Of a stretch of DNA of 64,000 nucleotides, positions 47,012 to 56,914 are shown piece after piece (the first letter of the stretch is position 1; each line of letters begins with the position of its first letter). A program made the position numbers and the translations under genes. The stretch comes from Saprospiraceae bacterium (lineage in GTDB: Bacteria; Bacteroidota; Bacteroidia; Chitinophagales; Saprospiraceae), in assembly GCA_016712145.1 (NCBI GenBank), contig JADJRO010000003.1, forward strand, positions 868,001-932,000, written 5' to 3'. The notes below the pieces were generated by a model that was given only the letters and a program-made list of their open reading frames with translations, did no database searches and had not been told where the DNA came from.

Positions 47012-48064
47012 ATGCCCAAATTACTTGTTACAGGTTCCTCTGGTTTAATAGGCTCTGAAGTGGTCAGATACTTTGACCAAATGGGTTGGGAACTGTTTGG
47101 GGTGGATAACAACATGCGGGCTGAGTTTTTTGGTCCGAAAGGGGATACCCGCTGGAATCAAAAGCAATTGGAAGCCAATTGCAAACACTTCAAGCACATT
47201 GAATTGGATCTTAGGGATCGACAAAAAGTCCTGGAACTAATCCAACAAATTCAGCCGGATTTTATTGTACATGCGGCTGCTCAACCCAGCCATGACCTGG
47301 CAGCCACCCGGGTTTTTGACGATTTTGATGTCAATGCCAATGCAAGTCTAAATCTATTGGAAGCCTGTCGCCGGTTTTGTCCGGAGGTTGTATTTGTGTA
47401 TATGTCAACCAACAAGGTGTATGGTGATGCACCCAATGCATTGAATTTGATAGAAAAAGAAAGCCGATTTGATTTTGCCGATCCAGCGTATTTTCAAGGG
47501 ATTCGCGAAGATTTTACCATCGATCAATCCAAACATTCATTATTTGGAGCTTCCAAATTGGCAGCAGATATTCTTGTGCAGGAATACGGCCGTTATTTTG
47601 GATTGCGATCCTGCGTGTTGCGTGGCGGATGTTTGACGGGTCCCAATCACAGCGGTGTTGAACTGCATGGCTTTTTAAGTTATCTCGTTCAGGTCAACTT
47701 GACAGAAAAAGTATACACGATATTTGGATATAAAGGCAAGCAAGTGCGAGATAACATTCATGCATTTGATGTCGCACGCTTCATCGAACAATTTTTTCAA
47801 AATCCACGGGTAGCAGAAGTTTATAATATTGGAGGAGGCAGACAAAATGCTTGTTCAATTTTAGAAGCATTTGAAATCGTTGAATCTATTTCTGGCAAGA
47901 AAATGAACTATGTTTATAATGAAAAAAATCGCGAAGGTGATCACATTTGTTACATTTCAGATTTAAGTAAAATGAAAATGCATTATCCATACTGGGATAT
48001 CAGTAAATCCCTTTTAACTATCAATGAAGAAATTGTATTATCCTGGAAAAACAGGTTGCATTGA
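47012..48064 (+). CDS. NAD-dependent sugar epimerase, CDP-tyvelose/paratose epimerase-like
   Basis: 350 residues of the extended SDR family. The NAD-binding motif is TGSSGLIGSEVV. The phrase DNNMRAEFFGPKGDTRWN is characteristic of CDP-paratose/tyvelose 2-epimerase-like enzymes. A SDR Ser/Thr element occurs in VYMSTNKVYGD; the canonical YxxxK is shifted or replaced (SLFGASKLAAD; Lys kept, Tyr not in the usual place). The glycosyltransferase at 48061 overlaps it by 4 bases. Together they may decorate a surface glycan; the exact sugar is inferred. Confidence 0.8.
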   Translation: MPKLLVTGSSGLIGSEVVRYFDQMGWELFGVDNNMRAEFFGPKGDTRWNQKQLEANCKHFKHIELDLRDRQKVLELIQQIQPDFIVHAAAQPSHDLAATRVFDDFDVNANASLNLLEACRRFCPEVVFVYMSTNKVYGDAPNALNLIEKESRFDFADPAYFQGIREDFTIDQSKHSLFGASKLAADILVQEYGRYFGLRSCVLRGGCLTGPNHSGVELHGFLSYLVQVNLTEKVYTIFGYKGKQVRDNIHAFDVARFIEQFFQNPRVAEVYNIGGGRQNACSILEAFEIVESISGKKMNYVYNEKNREGDHICYISDLSKMKMHYPYWDISKSLLTINEEIVLSWKNRLH

Positions 48065-49242
48065 CTTCGGAAAATAAACTATTAATTGTTTCCTGGGCAA
48101 TCCCACCCATGTCGGGAGGCAGTTCCTATATTACACATCAACTTGCCAAACAATTTCAACCAGACGAAATTGTCATTGTAGGTGGAAGTAAATCATTTTT
48201 TAAAAAGAAAGCAATCTATGATGGGATCGTTTACAATTATATTTTTTCCGAAATAAATTGGAAAGGGCATGGCGATCGTTATTTTATTCCACTAAGATTC
48301 TTGTTATTTCCACTGGCATTAATCCGAGTGTTTAATCTAATTCGGAAAGAGAAACCGAGCAAAATTCTAGCTTGCTTTCCGGATCCCTATTACATGATGC
48401 TTGCAAAGATCGCAGCCTCTGCATTCAATTTGCAGCTTTATTCTTATTTTCATAATACTTTGGTGGAAAATCGAAGTTCCATTTCAAAATATATTGGTGA
48501 AAAAATTCAAACCAGTGTATTTAATGCATCCAGACTTGTATTCTTGATGAGTGAAGGTATGCGTACATATTATCAGAAAACCTATCCGGAATGGAAACAG
48601 AAATTTGAAGTTCTTCCACACACATTTAATGAATATCCGATACGAACTTTTTCAAAATCGTTTAATCAAAATCCACCTTATAAATTGGTATTGATTGGGA
48701 CATTCAACCATTCCAATATGGAGGCTACCAGTCGGTTAGTTCAATTGCTTTCCCAACACTCTGACGTTTATCAACTTGACATCTTTACATCAACTAAAAA
48801 ACCAATTTTTAAATACAAATGGAATTTAGATTTAGATAAACTCGGAGTTCATTACAAAGGATATGTAAATCAAGAAAAAGTTGATGCTGTTTTGCAAAAT
48901 TATGATGTTTGTTTATTGACCCATGGTTTTGATGGAGCCTATTCAGATATAGAATATCAAACTATTTTTCCAACACGCATGTTACCTTTCTTGTTATCTG
49001 GCATTCCGATATTGGCTCACATCCCTCCGGATGTTTTTTTGGCTGATTTTATTCGTAAATATGATTGTGCAGAATTAATTACCAGTAAAGATACCCAATC
49101 GATTTTAGATGGATTAAATCGCATCACGAAGCTAGCAGATCGAAGGCAAACACTCATTTACAATGCTCACAAAACAACCGCTTACTTTTATGGAAAGGAT
49201 GTTGTAAATTCGCTAAAGGAGAAAATGAAATTTAGTCTATAG
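48061..49242 (+). CDS. Group 1 (GT-B) glycosyltransferase
   Basis: 393 residues. The N-terminal glycine motif (SWAIPPMSGGSSYITHQLAKQF), the donor-domain strand KLVLIGTFNHSN, the motif VHYKGYVNQEKVDAVLQNYDVCLLTH and a C-terminal LPFLLSGIPILAHIPPD region fit GT-B glycosyltransferases such as family 4. The start is TTG at 48061 in the TTGA overlap with the epimerase stop codon, so translation is coupled. Probably adds the sugar made or modified by the epimerase. Acceptor unknown. Confidence 0.8.
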   Translation: MTSENKLLIVSWAIPPMSGGSSYITHQLAKQFQPDEIVIVGGSKSFFKKKAIYDGIVYNYIFSEINWKGHGDRYFIPLRFLLFPLALIRVFNLIRKEKPSKILACFPDPYYMMLAKIAASAFNLQLYSYFHNTLVENRSSISKYIGEKIQTSVFNASRLVFLMSEGMRTYYQKTYPEWKQKFEVLPHTFNEYPIRTFSKSFNQNPPYKLVLIGTFNHSNMEATSRLVQLLSQHSDVYQLDIFTSTKKPIFKYKWNLDLDKLGVHYKGYVNQEKVDAVLQNYDVCLLTHGFDGAYSDIEYQTIFPTRMLPFLLSGIPILAHIPPDVFLADFIRKYDCAELITSKDTQSILDGLNRITKLADRRQTLIYNAHKTTAYFYGKDVVNSLKEKMKFSL

Positions 49243-49469
49243 GCTATAGCCTTTTAGTCTTTAGGTATGCAAGAATATGGATAGTCCTCTTTTCAGCACT
49301 GTTGATTTGTTCAATTCTTAATGGAATTTATGTTACCATCTATCACCTGCCACCTTCCAACAACTATCAACTACCAACTATCAACTAGCCTCTAGCCTTT
49401 AGCCTTCAGCCTACTGGTGCTCCATCATTCTGCAAAAACATACTATCTTAGCGGACCAGATTCCAATAA
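49243..49469. repeat. Spacer with short degenerate repeats
   Basis: Contains ATCAACT-type heptamers (about 49357-49388) and TAGCCT/CTAGCC hexamers on both sides. TATCTTAG at 49443-49450 is a weak -7-like element before the MFS gene. No gene. Confidence 0.5.
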
Positions 49470-50693
49470 ATGGCTACAGAACAAAAATCCCTTAATAAGG
49501 CTCTTGGTTTTATTTTTCTTACTGTTCTAATTGATGTCACCGGATTAGGGATTGTGATCCCTGTTTTGCCTCAGTTAATTCAAGAGCTTTCCGGATACCC
49601 TTTGAGTGATGCCAGTCGAATTGCCGGTTATATGGGTTCTTCGTTTTCCTTGATGCTGTTTTTATTTGCTCCCATTATGGGTGGCTTAAGTGATCGGTTT
49701 GGACGAAGACCGGTTTTGTTGTTTTCTTTATTTGGTTTTGGACTGGACTATTTACTCCAAGGATTTGCCCCAAGCATTACCTGGTTGTTTATTGGTCGAA
49801 TCATAGCTGGGATTACAGGTTCTTCTTTTTCGGCTGCCGGCTCCTTCATTGCAGATGTAAGTCCACCAGAAAAGCGTGCTCAAAATTTTGGATTAATCGG
49901 TGCAGCCTTTGGTCTGGGTTTTATCATTGGCCCTGCTATTGGTGCCCTATTAGGAAATTATGGGCTTCGTGTTCCATTTTTTGGTTCTGCTGTTTTGGCT
50001 TTATTAAATATGCTGTTTGGAATTTTCGTTTTGCCAGAATCTTTAAAACCTGAAAACCGGAGAGCCTTTGATTGGAAGCGTGCCAATCCACTCGGCACGA
50101 TGCGTGTTTTGTTTAGTTATCCTATTGTAAAAGGCTTTTTGTTGAGTTTGTTTTTAGTTTATGTTGCCCATTATGCTCTTCAAAGTACCTGGTCATTTTA
50201 TACCATTGAAAAATTTAAATGGGATGCAAAAATGATAGGCATTTCATTATCAATTGTGGGTTTAATGGCAGCTATCGTGCAAGGAGGCTTAAGCAGAATC
50301 ATTATTCCGAAATTAGGGAATAAGCATTCCATCTTATTTGCAATGATTGTAGCTATGTTTGGTTATTTAGCCTTTGCGTTTGCTCCAACAGGATGGGCCA
50401 TGTTTGCAATTACAGTTCCGTTTTCTTTTAGTGGATTGTCCGGTCCTGCAATGCAGGGATTGATCTCCAATCAGGTTCCCCAAAATGCTCAAGGAGAATT
50501 GCAAGGCGGAATGATGGGTCTGATGAGTTTTACTGCGATTATCGGCCCATTGCTCATGACAAATTTATTTGGGTATTTTACAAATACCAGCCATGCGATT
50601 TATTTTCCGGGAGCTTCTTTTTTAATGGCAAGCATTCTTGTGCTTGCAGGAATTATTTTTATTGTTAAACCTTTATCACGCATTCATACCTAA
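49470..50693 (+). CDS. MFS exporter, TetA/TCR-like
   Basis: 407 residues with 12 predicted membrane segments. The cytoplasmic loop 2-3 motif GGLSDRFGRRPVLL is the drug:H+ antiporter signature, and IDVTGLGIVIPVLPQL is the start typical of the TetA/TCR group. It also carries motif C-like glycine/proline-rich GLIGAAFGLGFIIGPAIGALL. Substrate could be tetracycline-like drugs or a metabolite; sequence alone cannot decide. The next gene follows by 7 bp on the same strand. Confidence 0.85.
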   Translation: MATEQKSLNKALGFIFLTVLIDVTGLGIVIPVLPQLIQELSGYPLSDASRIAGYMGSSFSLMLFLFAPIMGGLSDRFGRRPVLLFSLFGFGLDYLLQGFAPSITWLFIGRIIAGITGSSFSAAGSFIADVSPPEKRAQNFGLIGAAFGLGFIIGPAIGALLGNYGLRVPFFGSAVLALLNMLFGIFVLPESLKPENRRAFDWKRANPLGTMRVLFSYPIVKGFLLSLFLVYVAHYALQSTWSFYTIEKFKWDAKMIGISLSIVGLMAAIVQGGLSRIIIPKLGNKHSILFAMIVAMFGYLAFAFAPTGWAMFAITVPFSFSGLSGPAMQGLISNQVPQNAQGELQGGMMGLMSFTAIIGPLLMTNLFGYFTNTSHAIYFPGASFLMASILVLAGIIFIVKPLSRIHT

Positions 50694-50700
50694 TCGATAT

Positions 50701-53118
50701 ATGAAAACATTTTTAAATTCTTGTTTGTTTATTTTGCTTGGTTTTGTACTTTCTGCTCAACCAGATGATTTTATTCCTTGCCACAATGCAAGTGCACATC
50801 AACTATTTCGTTCCAAGCCCAGTGAGTTTGAATTGCAGGCCATGTTAAATTCTAACCTGCGCAGCGATAGTTTTGATATTTTAAATTATGCAATTGCCAT
50901 TGATGTCAGTAATTATTCAGGTAAAAGCATTACAGCAAACACAACCGTTCGATTTAAAACAAAGATGGATCAACTCCAATGGATTCAATTGGATTTAAAG
51001 CAGCTTACGGTTGACTCTGTTTTATATCACGGATTGCCAATTGTCTTTAATTATACAAATGATATTATCACAGCTTTCTTTGGCAGTGCACTTCCTATCA
51101 ATCATGAGGATGAAATTGTGGTGTATTATCATGGGATGCCCGTTCGCGATCCAGTATGGGGTGGATTTTATTTTGTTGATGACTACATATACAATTTGGG
51201 CATAGGCCTTTCCACAACGCCTCCCAATTTTGGAAAGGTTTGGTTTCCATGTTTTGACAATTTTGTTGAACGAACTACATACGACTATATTGTAACATCT
51301 ACTTCAGATAAACCAGCGTATTGTGTCGGTACATTTATTTCGGAAGAACCCGTTGGTACCAAACTAATCAAGAGACATTATCGGATGAATACACCCATCA
51401 CAACGTATTTATCAGGAATAGCAGCAGCCAATTACGCAGTGGCTAAAAGTGAGCACCAAGGATTAAATACCAAAATTCCGATCGAGTTGATTTCTAAATC
51501 ACCCGATCTTGAAAAAATGAAAACCAATTTTGCAAAAATAGGTACGGCCATTGATGCTTTTGAATATTGGTTTGGTGCGTATCGTTTTGAGCGGGTTGGT
51601 TTTGTAGCTACAACGCAAGGAGCTATGGAGCATCCAACCAATGTGGCCTATCCGGTAAGTACGATTCAAAATGGAACCTTGCTTCAAAATGAAAAATTAT
51701 ATGCGCACGAATATGGCCATCATTGGTGGGGCGATGTAACGACGCTTGACGACGCACGGGATATGTGGATTAAAGAAGGCAATGCCGAATACGCCAGCCA
51801 TTTATTTATTGAAAAAGCTTATGGAAAAGATGAGTTTATCGAAACTGTAAAATCCAATTTGTCAAATATTTTGTTTAATGCACATAAGAATGATGGTGGT
51901 TTTCTACCCCTGTCGCCGATGCCATATGACCAAACTTATGGAACCACCACCTACCGTAAAGGTGCAGCCATGATTCATAACATGCGTGGATATTTAGGAG
52001 ATGAACGTTACCGCAATGTTTGTACTATGATTTTCGATAGTTTGAATGGTAAATCTATGAATGCCTATGAATTCAGAGATTTTTTAAATCGAAACAGTGG
52101 GGTTGATATGACGGCTTATTTTGATGATTATGTTTTTAATCCTGGATATTGCACGTTTTACATCGATTCATTTATGGTGTATAATATGAATGGACAGCAT
52201 TATGCTTACATCCAGGTGAAACAAAAATCATATCATGCCAATCATTTGTATCGGGATGTACCACTAACATTTACGATGTACAATCAAAATCTGGAAAAGC
52301 AAGTAATCAAACAAAAGGTAAGCGGAGACTCGTATGATTTTAATGTATTGCTACCTGATGGCTACAGTCCGTCTTTCGTTTTAATAAATGAAGACCAGCA
52401 ATTAAATCTGGCAAGTTTACAAAGTCATACAATTATAAATAAAACGGGAACGGCCAATCTGCCTAATACGGCAATTACCGTAAACGTGGGTGAGGTGAGT
52501 GATAGCAGTTATGTAAATATTGTTCATCACCTGGTTGGACCGGAAACCGACCGCAAAGCAATTAATATTGATAAAATCTCAACCAATCATTTTTGGCAAG
52601 TGCACACTGTGAATCATGGCAAGCTGGCCATCGATGGGCGAATTGAATACAACGGAATTGATACGCAAAGTATTGACAGCGACATATTGTATAAGTCAGA
52701 AGACAGTCTGATCTTAGTCTATAGAAAAGATTGGTCAGAACCCTGGAAAGAATACACAGATTACAATAAATTGATAGTTAACCCAACAGATAAAAGAGGA
52801 TTTGTACGCATAACAAAATTAATAGCTGGGGATTATGCATTGGCACACGGGTACCATGTCGCAGTGGCAAATCATGATTTTAATGAACGTTTATTTAATG
52901 TATATCCCAATCCTGCTACAGATAAAATTCATGTGGTTGGTGAACACACGAATGAAATAAGCAAATGCGAAATCATAGACCGGAGTGGAAAAAATGTTCT
53001 TGAATGCGATTTTTATGATACCATAGATATTAGTCATTTGATAAGCGGATCTTATATTTTGCATACTTTTAATAAGTCTGGAAAAATTTTATCTGCTACG
53101 CATTTTATTAAAAAATAA
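50701..53118 (+). CDS. M1-family aminopeptidase with T9SS domain
   Basis: 805 residues from the ATG at 50701 (MKTFLNSCLF..., signal peptide ending VLSAQ); an upstream frame start at 50638 overlaps the MFS gene. The peptidase has GAMEH (GAMEN-like exopeptidase motif) and the zinc site HEYGHHWWGD with the downstream Glu in KEGNAEY. A C-terminal T9SS sorting domain (NVYPNPATDKIHV onward) directs it to the cell surface or outside. It probably releases N-terminal amino acids from peptides outside the cell. The next protein starts 12 bases on. Confidence 0.9.
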   Translation: MKTFLNSCLFILLGFVLSAQPDDFIPCHNASAHQLFRSKPSEFELQAMLNSNLRSDSFDILNYAIAIDVSNYSGKSITANTTVRFKTKMDQLQWIQLDLKQLTVDSVLYHGLPIVFNYTNDIITAFFGSALPINHEDEIVVYYHGMPVRDPVWGGFYFVDDYIYNLGIGLSTTPPNFGKVWFPCFDNFVERTTYDYIVTSTSDKPAYCVGTFISEEPVGTKLIKRHYRMNTPITTYLSGIAAANYAVAKSEHQGLNTKIPIELISKSPDLEKMKTNFAKIGTAIDAFEYWFGAYRFERVGFVATTQGAMEHPTNVAYPVSTIQNGTLLQNEKLYAHEYGHHWWGDVTTLDDARDMWIKEGNAEYASHLFIEKAYGKDEFIETVKSNLSNILFNAHKNDGGFLPLSPMPYDQTYGTTTYRKGAAMIHNMRGYLGDERYRNVCTMIFDSLNGKSMNAYEFRDFLNRNSGVDMTAYFDDYVFNPGYCTFYIDSFMVYNMNGQHYAYIQVKQKSYHANHLYRDVPLTFTMYNQNLEKQVIKQKVSGDSYDFNVLLPDGYSPSFVLINEDQQLNLASLQSHTIINKTGTANLPNTAITVNVGEVSDSSYVNIVHHLVGPETDRKAINIDKISTNHFWQVHTVNHGKLAIDGRIEYNGIDTQSIDSDILYKSEDSLILVYRKDWSEPWKEYTDYNKLIVNPTDKRGFVRITKLIAGDYALAHGYHVAVANHDFNERLFNVYPNPATDKIHVVGEHTNEISKCEIIDRSGKNVLECDFYDTIDISHLISGSYILHTFNKSGKILSATHFIKK

Positions 53119-53130
53119 GTGTATCCGAAA

Positions 53131-54696
53131 ATGAAATCCTTGAATTTAATTTGCTTGGTATTGATGCCTTTGATGTCTTTTGCACAAGCAGGTGTATTAG
53201 ATCAAACGTTTTCAGGAGACGGAAAATTAATTTCAGCAGTTGGCAGTGGAGATGATCAGGCTTATGGAGTTGCATGTCAGTCAAATGGAAAAATTGTGGT
53301 AGTTGGAACATCTGAAAATAATTCAAATACTGATTTTGCAATCGTCCGATATAATGTTGATGGTAGTTTGGATAATAGTTTTAGCGGAGATGGAAAACTT
53401 CAGCTGGATATTGCTGGTGGCAATGATGAGGCCAGAGCTGTTGTTGTTTTATCCAATGGCATGTTATTAATAAGTGGGTTTGCATCGGTTGGGAGTACCA
53501 TCGATTTTGCCGCAGTGCTCCTTAGTTCGGATGGTAAACTAGTCAATGCGTTTAGTGGAGATGGAAAGGCGACGGTCGATTTCAGTGGTACGGACGATTA
53601 CTGTTATTCTATGGTGGTGTACAATGATAAAATTTATTTAGCAGGGAGTTCAATTGCAAATAGCCAGGAAGAATTTGCAGTAGCTATTTTACAGATGAAT
53701 GGAATGCTGGATGTTGCTTTTGATGGCGACGGGAAAACAACCATAAACATTGGAGCTGGTCCGGATTACGGACGTGCAATTGCGATCCAGGCAGATGGTA
53801 AAGTGGTACTGGCTGGATACACGGGTTCGGATTTTAATAATGATTTTGCTACCGTTCGATTATTAGCAGATGGAAAACCCGACCCTGCTTTTAGCCAGGA
53901 TGGAAAGGTAATTACAGACATTGGCCCTAACTGGGAGCGTGCATTTTCAATTGCAGTCCAACAAGATCAGAAGATTGTTGTTTCAGGATTTACGTTTAAT
54001 AACACAGGAGATGATTTTGCATTGGTTCGATTTTTACCAGATGGTAGTTTAGATAAAAGTTTTAGTATGGATGGAATTGTTGTGCAAGCAATAGGAACAC
54101 GTTTTGATGAAGGCTATGCCATGATTTTACAAGCTGATGGGAAAATTTTAGTAACTGGTGAAGCTGCACAACCATCAAGCGATGCAGATTTTGGATTGGC
54201 CCGATTTACAGATGCAGGCATTTTAGATAAAACATTTAGTGGCGATGGAAGCATTATAACTCCAATGGGTAGTTTGATGAGTGAAGATGTGGCTTATGCA
54301 ATTGCCATTCAACCAGATGGTAAAATTGTAATAGCTGGAGAAGCTGAAAATGGAACTAATTTGGATTTCGCTGTGGCAAGATATACATCAGGCCTTGTAA
54401 TTAATACAGAGCAATCTGTATCTATATTGGAGGAAGCTCGTATTTTTCCAAATCCGGTACTAGATTATTTTTTATTGGATTTTAAGTTGAATGAAGACAA
54501 AAGACTTTGTATTGACTTAGTTGATTCAGGGGGTAAAAAACTTCAATCATTTTTTACAAACTACCAATTTACTCCAGGAGCACATAAATTAAGCTGTAAA
54601 CTAACTCCGGACTTAACGAATGGAAAATACTATGTTTTAATTTCTTCAGAGAATCAAAGACAGATTCTGGAATTTGTGAAATTAAATAAGAACTGA
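53131..54696 (+). CDS. Delta-60 repeat beta-propeller protein with T9SS domain
   Basis: 521 residues from ATG 53131 (MKSLNLICLVLMPLMSFAQ, signal peptide). A GTG at 53119 is less likely. Seven delta-60-type repeats, spaced about 55-60 residues, are marked by motifs such as LDQTFSGDGK, LDNSFSGDGK, LDVAFDGDGK and LDKTFSGDGS, each followed by QxDGKIVVxG. They should form a beta-propeller. A type A T9SS domain closes the protein (EEARIFPNPVLDYFLL onward). Function unknown; such proteins are common in secreted sets of Saprospiria. It ends 6 bp before the convergent gene at 54703. Confidence 0.85.
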   Translation: MKSLNLICLVLMPLMSFAQAGVLDQTFSGDGKLISAVGSGDDQAYGVACQSNGKIVVVGTSENNSNTDFAIVRYNVDGSLDNSFSGDGKLQLDIAGGNDEARAVVVLSNGMLLISGFASVGSTIDFAAVLLSSDGKLVNAFSGDGKATVDFSGTDDYCYSMVVYNDKIYLAGSSIANSQEEFAVAILQMNGMLDVAFDGDGKTTINIGAGPDYGRAIAIQADGKVVLAGYTGSDFNNDFATVRLLADGKPDPAFSQDGKVITDIGPNWERAFSIAVQQDQKIVVSGFTFNNTGDDFALVRFLPDGSLDKSFSMDGIVVQAIGTRFDEGYAMILQADGKILVTGEAAQPSSDADFGLARFTDAGILDKTFSGDGSIITPMGSLMSEDVAYAIAIQPDGKIVIAGEAENGTNLDFAVARYTSGLVINTEQSVSILEEARIFPNPVLDYFLLDFKLNEDKRLCIDLVDSGGKKLQSFFTNYQFTPGAHKLSCKLTPDLTNGKYYVLISSENQRQILEFVKLNKN

Positions 54697-54702
54697 ATCG
54701 CC

Positions 54703-56238
54703 TTATTTCAATTTAAATGCCAATCCAACATTAAAATTAGTGGCAATAATCCGATCTGCGTTGGGTCCAAAACCATTGGGAGTATCTCCAATTTTTTTAG
54801 GGCCTAACATGGCATTTAATTCAATTTCAGAATAGAGATTTAGTTTTGAATTCAATTGATGATTCACCCGAATGCCCGTAACAACATTGGCAAATGAATT
54901 CACTCCAAATGTTCCGCCATCCAATAAACCTTGGTTGGAATCATTGCGCACCCGGGTACTAAGTACTGAATTATCTTTGGTCCCATAGGCAATTCCTTGA
55001 TGGACTGTACCGGATAAGTTGGTGATTGTGTCAAGTGTAAAATAATTTTTTAATGCAGCACTGATGGACAAGCCAAGTTTTGCACTCACGCTCCAATGGT
55101 TGCGCTGCACAACTTGTCTGTGTAGCAATACCGGAATCGAAAGAATGTGAGATTGAATTTTATCAAATCTGATTTTATAGTAACCGTTTTCAAAACTGCC
55201 CAATGTTTCTGACATATTGGGCTGATAGGACAAATGACTGTATATAAGTCCACTTTCTATCATCCATTTTTTTGCTTCCACACCAAAACTCAGGGCTGTC
55301 TGAATTCCTGGACGTAATTGGTGTTGGTACGTTTTTCCAAAATCAAGGAAAGAAGGAGATTGGATGGTATTTAACATAAGCCCTGTATGCATCATAAGCC
55401 AGGTCGATTTTAATGCAACTGGAATTATTTTATTTGGTAATGCATTCAGCACTTGAGGTAAATCGGTTAATACAATTGCATCCAGGTTTTGGGGTAAGCC
55501 AGCTTGAAGCACAGGCAGATATTCTATATTTTCTAGAATTGCTGCTGGGTTTTGCAAAGCAATTGCAGAAGCTTCCTGATTGTTCTCTAAAGAACTTGCA
55601 CTTGAAGTTTGATTGTATTCTATTGATTCCTTTATATTAACTGAAGCACTCACTGAAGCATTGGATGCAGCAGGGATGCTGTTAGAAGAAAGTTGATTTG
55701 TCTGTTGTTTTTTTCGACCAGCAATTGGGATTAAACCTTTAGAATGTTCGACATCATAGCTCTGTAAGTGGGCAGTTGATTTATTTTCTTTTGAAGTGCT
55801 CTGTGCTGTAGTTGAAAAATTTTCGTTCGCAGCATTCAATTCTGAATTTGTTTGAATTGATTCTGTTTTATTTTGAGCTATAGGGGCGACTAATTCAGCT
55901 TGTTTTTCTTTTATTGGTAAAATATTTGTAATGCCAATATTATCCAAAGTGCAGAGTAACAATAAAAACAAAAGCGATTCAATCATACGAGCCCGGATGA
56001 TATGACGTCTCCGTTCAAGCATCCTGTTTTTCTTAGCTACAAAATGCTGCCAGTTAATTTGTTCAGAATCCAATTCCAAATTTTGGAAGCTCTGTTTAAT
56101 TTTTTGATCAAATTCTAAATCGCGATCCGCTGCATCCATTTTCTGTTGCATAAAATCCCAATCCGGTTGCGTATTCGTGGAATAGGATTCCAGAATGTCT
56201 TTTATATTTTGATCAAAAGCTTTTTCAGATTTTGCCAT
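54703..56238 (-). CDS. Putative dual-membrane anti-sigma factor with outer-membrane beta-barrel
   Basis: 511 residues. The N-terminal 80 residues are cytoplasmic-looking and internally repeated (FDQNIKDILESYS and FDQKIKQSFQNLE, each followed by a W/F helix). One membrane segment comes next (about 85-107). A long Ser/Asn/Gln-rich linker follows (about 110-280), then a C-terminal region with beta-barrel strand patterns (about 280-511; ends GLAFKLK, aromatic near the last strand). It overlaps the sigma factor gene by 14 bases. The layout matches the Dma type described in Bacteroides, in which one chain spans both membranes and holds a sigma factor. That role is inference from layout and position. 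Confidence 0.6.
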   Translation of the reverse strand: MAKSEKAFDQNIKDILESYSTNTQPDWDFMQQKMDAADRDLEFDQKIKQSFQNLELDSEQINWQHFVAKKNRMLERRRHIIRARMIESLLFLLLLCTLDNIGITNILPIKEKQAELVAPIAQNKTESIQTNSELNAANENFSTTAQSTSKENKSTAHLQSYDVEHSKGLIPIAGRKKQQTNQLSSNSIPAASNASVSASVNIKESIEYNQTSSASSLENNQEASAIALQNPAAILENIEYLPVLQAGLPQNLDAIVLTDLPQVLNALPNKIIPVALKSTWLMMHTGLMLNTIQSPSFLDFGKTYQHQLRPGIQTALSFGVEAKKWMIESGLIYSHLSYQPNMSETLGSFENGYYKIRFDKIQSHILSIPVLLHRQVVQRNHWSVSAKLGLSISAALKNYFTLDTITNLSGTVHQGIAYGTKDNSVLSTRVRNDSNQGLLDGGTFGVNSFANVVTGIRVNHQLNSKLNLYSEIELNAMLGPKKIGDTPNGFGPNADRIIATNFNVGLAFKLK

Positions 56239-56773
56239 GTAATAATTCCTTTAATTTAGTGCGTGCTTTCACCAGATTAGATCTGGACGTGCTTTCTGTT
56301 ATATTTAGTGTTTCTGCAATTTCTCTATGTGAATATCCTTCGATGACAAACATATTGAATACCGACCGGTACATTGGAGGAAGTTTTTGAACAGCCTTCA
56401 TCACTTCTTCTGCTGCCATGGAGTCCACCGGATGGGTATGTGAATAAGCCAAGGTGCGCGCTTCATCCAAATCGGTCGTTGTACGACGACTTTCTTTTCT
56501 ATAAAAATCAATCGCAGTATTTACCATAATTCTTCGGATCCAGGCTTGCAATAAAGTTCCTGGTTCGTAAGAGCGAATGTTTGTAAAAACTTTCAAAAAT
56601 CCTTCGTGTAAAATATCAAATGCATCATCTGAGCTATTTGAATACCGCATACACACAGTCATCATCAAACGGTAGTTTTCCTCATAAATCCGCTGTTGAG
56701 CCCAGGATTGCCGTTCAATGCAAGCCAAGATGAGCTCCTGTTCAGATGGATTTATGGGTATTGCTATATTCAT
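56225..56773 (-). CDS. ECF sigma factor
   Basis: 182 residues with region 2 (YEENYRLMMTVCMRYSNSSDDAFDILHEGFLKVFTNI and the DNA-contact ARIRRI-like WIRRIMVNTAIDFYRK) and region 4 (MYRSVFNMFVIEGYSHREIAETLNI, then TSRSNLVKARTKLKELL). It belongs to the sigma-70 ECF family of Bacteroidota. It would direct RNA polymerase to a small regulon. The following gene overlaps by 14 bases and is probably its anti-sigma factor. No auto-regulated promoter was recognised. Confidence 0.92.
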   Translation of the reverse strand: MNIAIPINPSEQELILACIERQSWAQQRIYEENYRLMMTVCMRYSNSSDDAFDILHEGFLKVFTNIRSYEPGTLLQAWIRRIMVNTAIDFYRKESRRTTTDLDEARTLAYSHTHPVDSMAAEEVMKAVQKLPPMYRSVFNMFVIEGYSHREIAETLNITESTSRSNLVKARTKLKELLHGKI

Positions 56774-56914
56774 AAGAACCTACTCTCTATACAACGTATT
56801 TAAAGGCAATTTGCTGCTTTAAAGACGAAAATGAGGTTAAAAAATTGTTTCGATTTTATATTAAATAATATTATATGTATAAATAGCACATATTGTATAG
56901 TATATAAATTTTAA

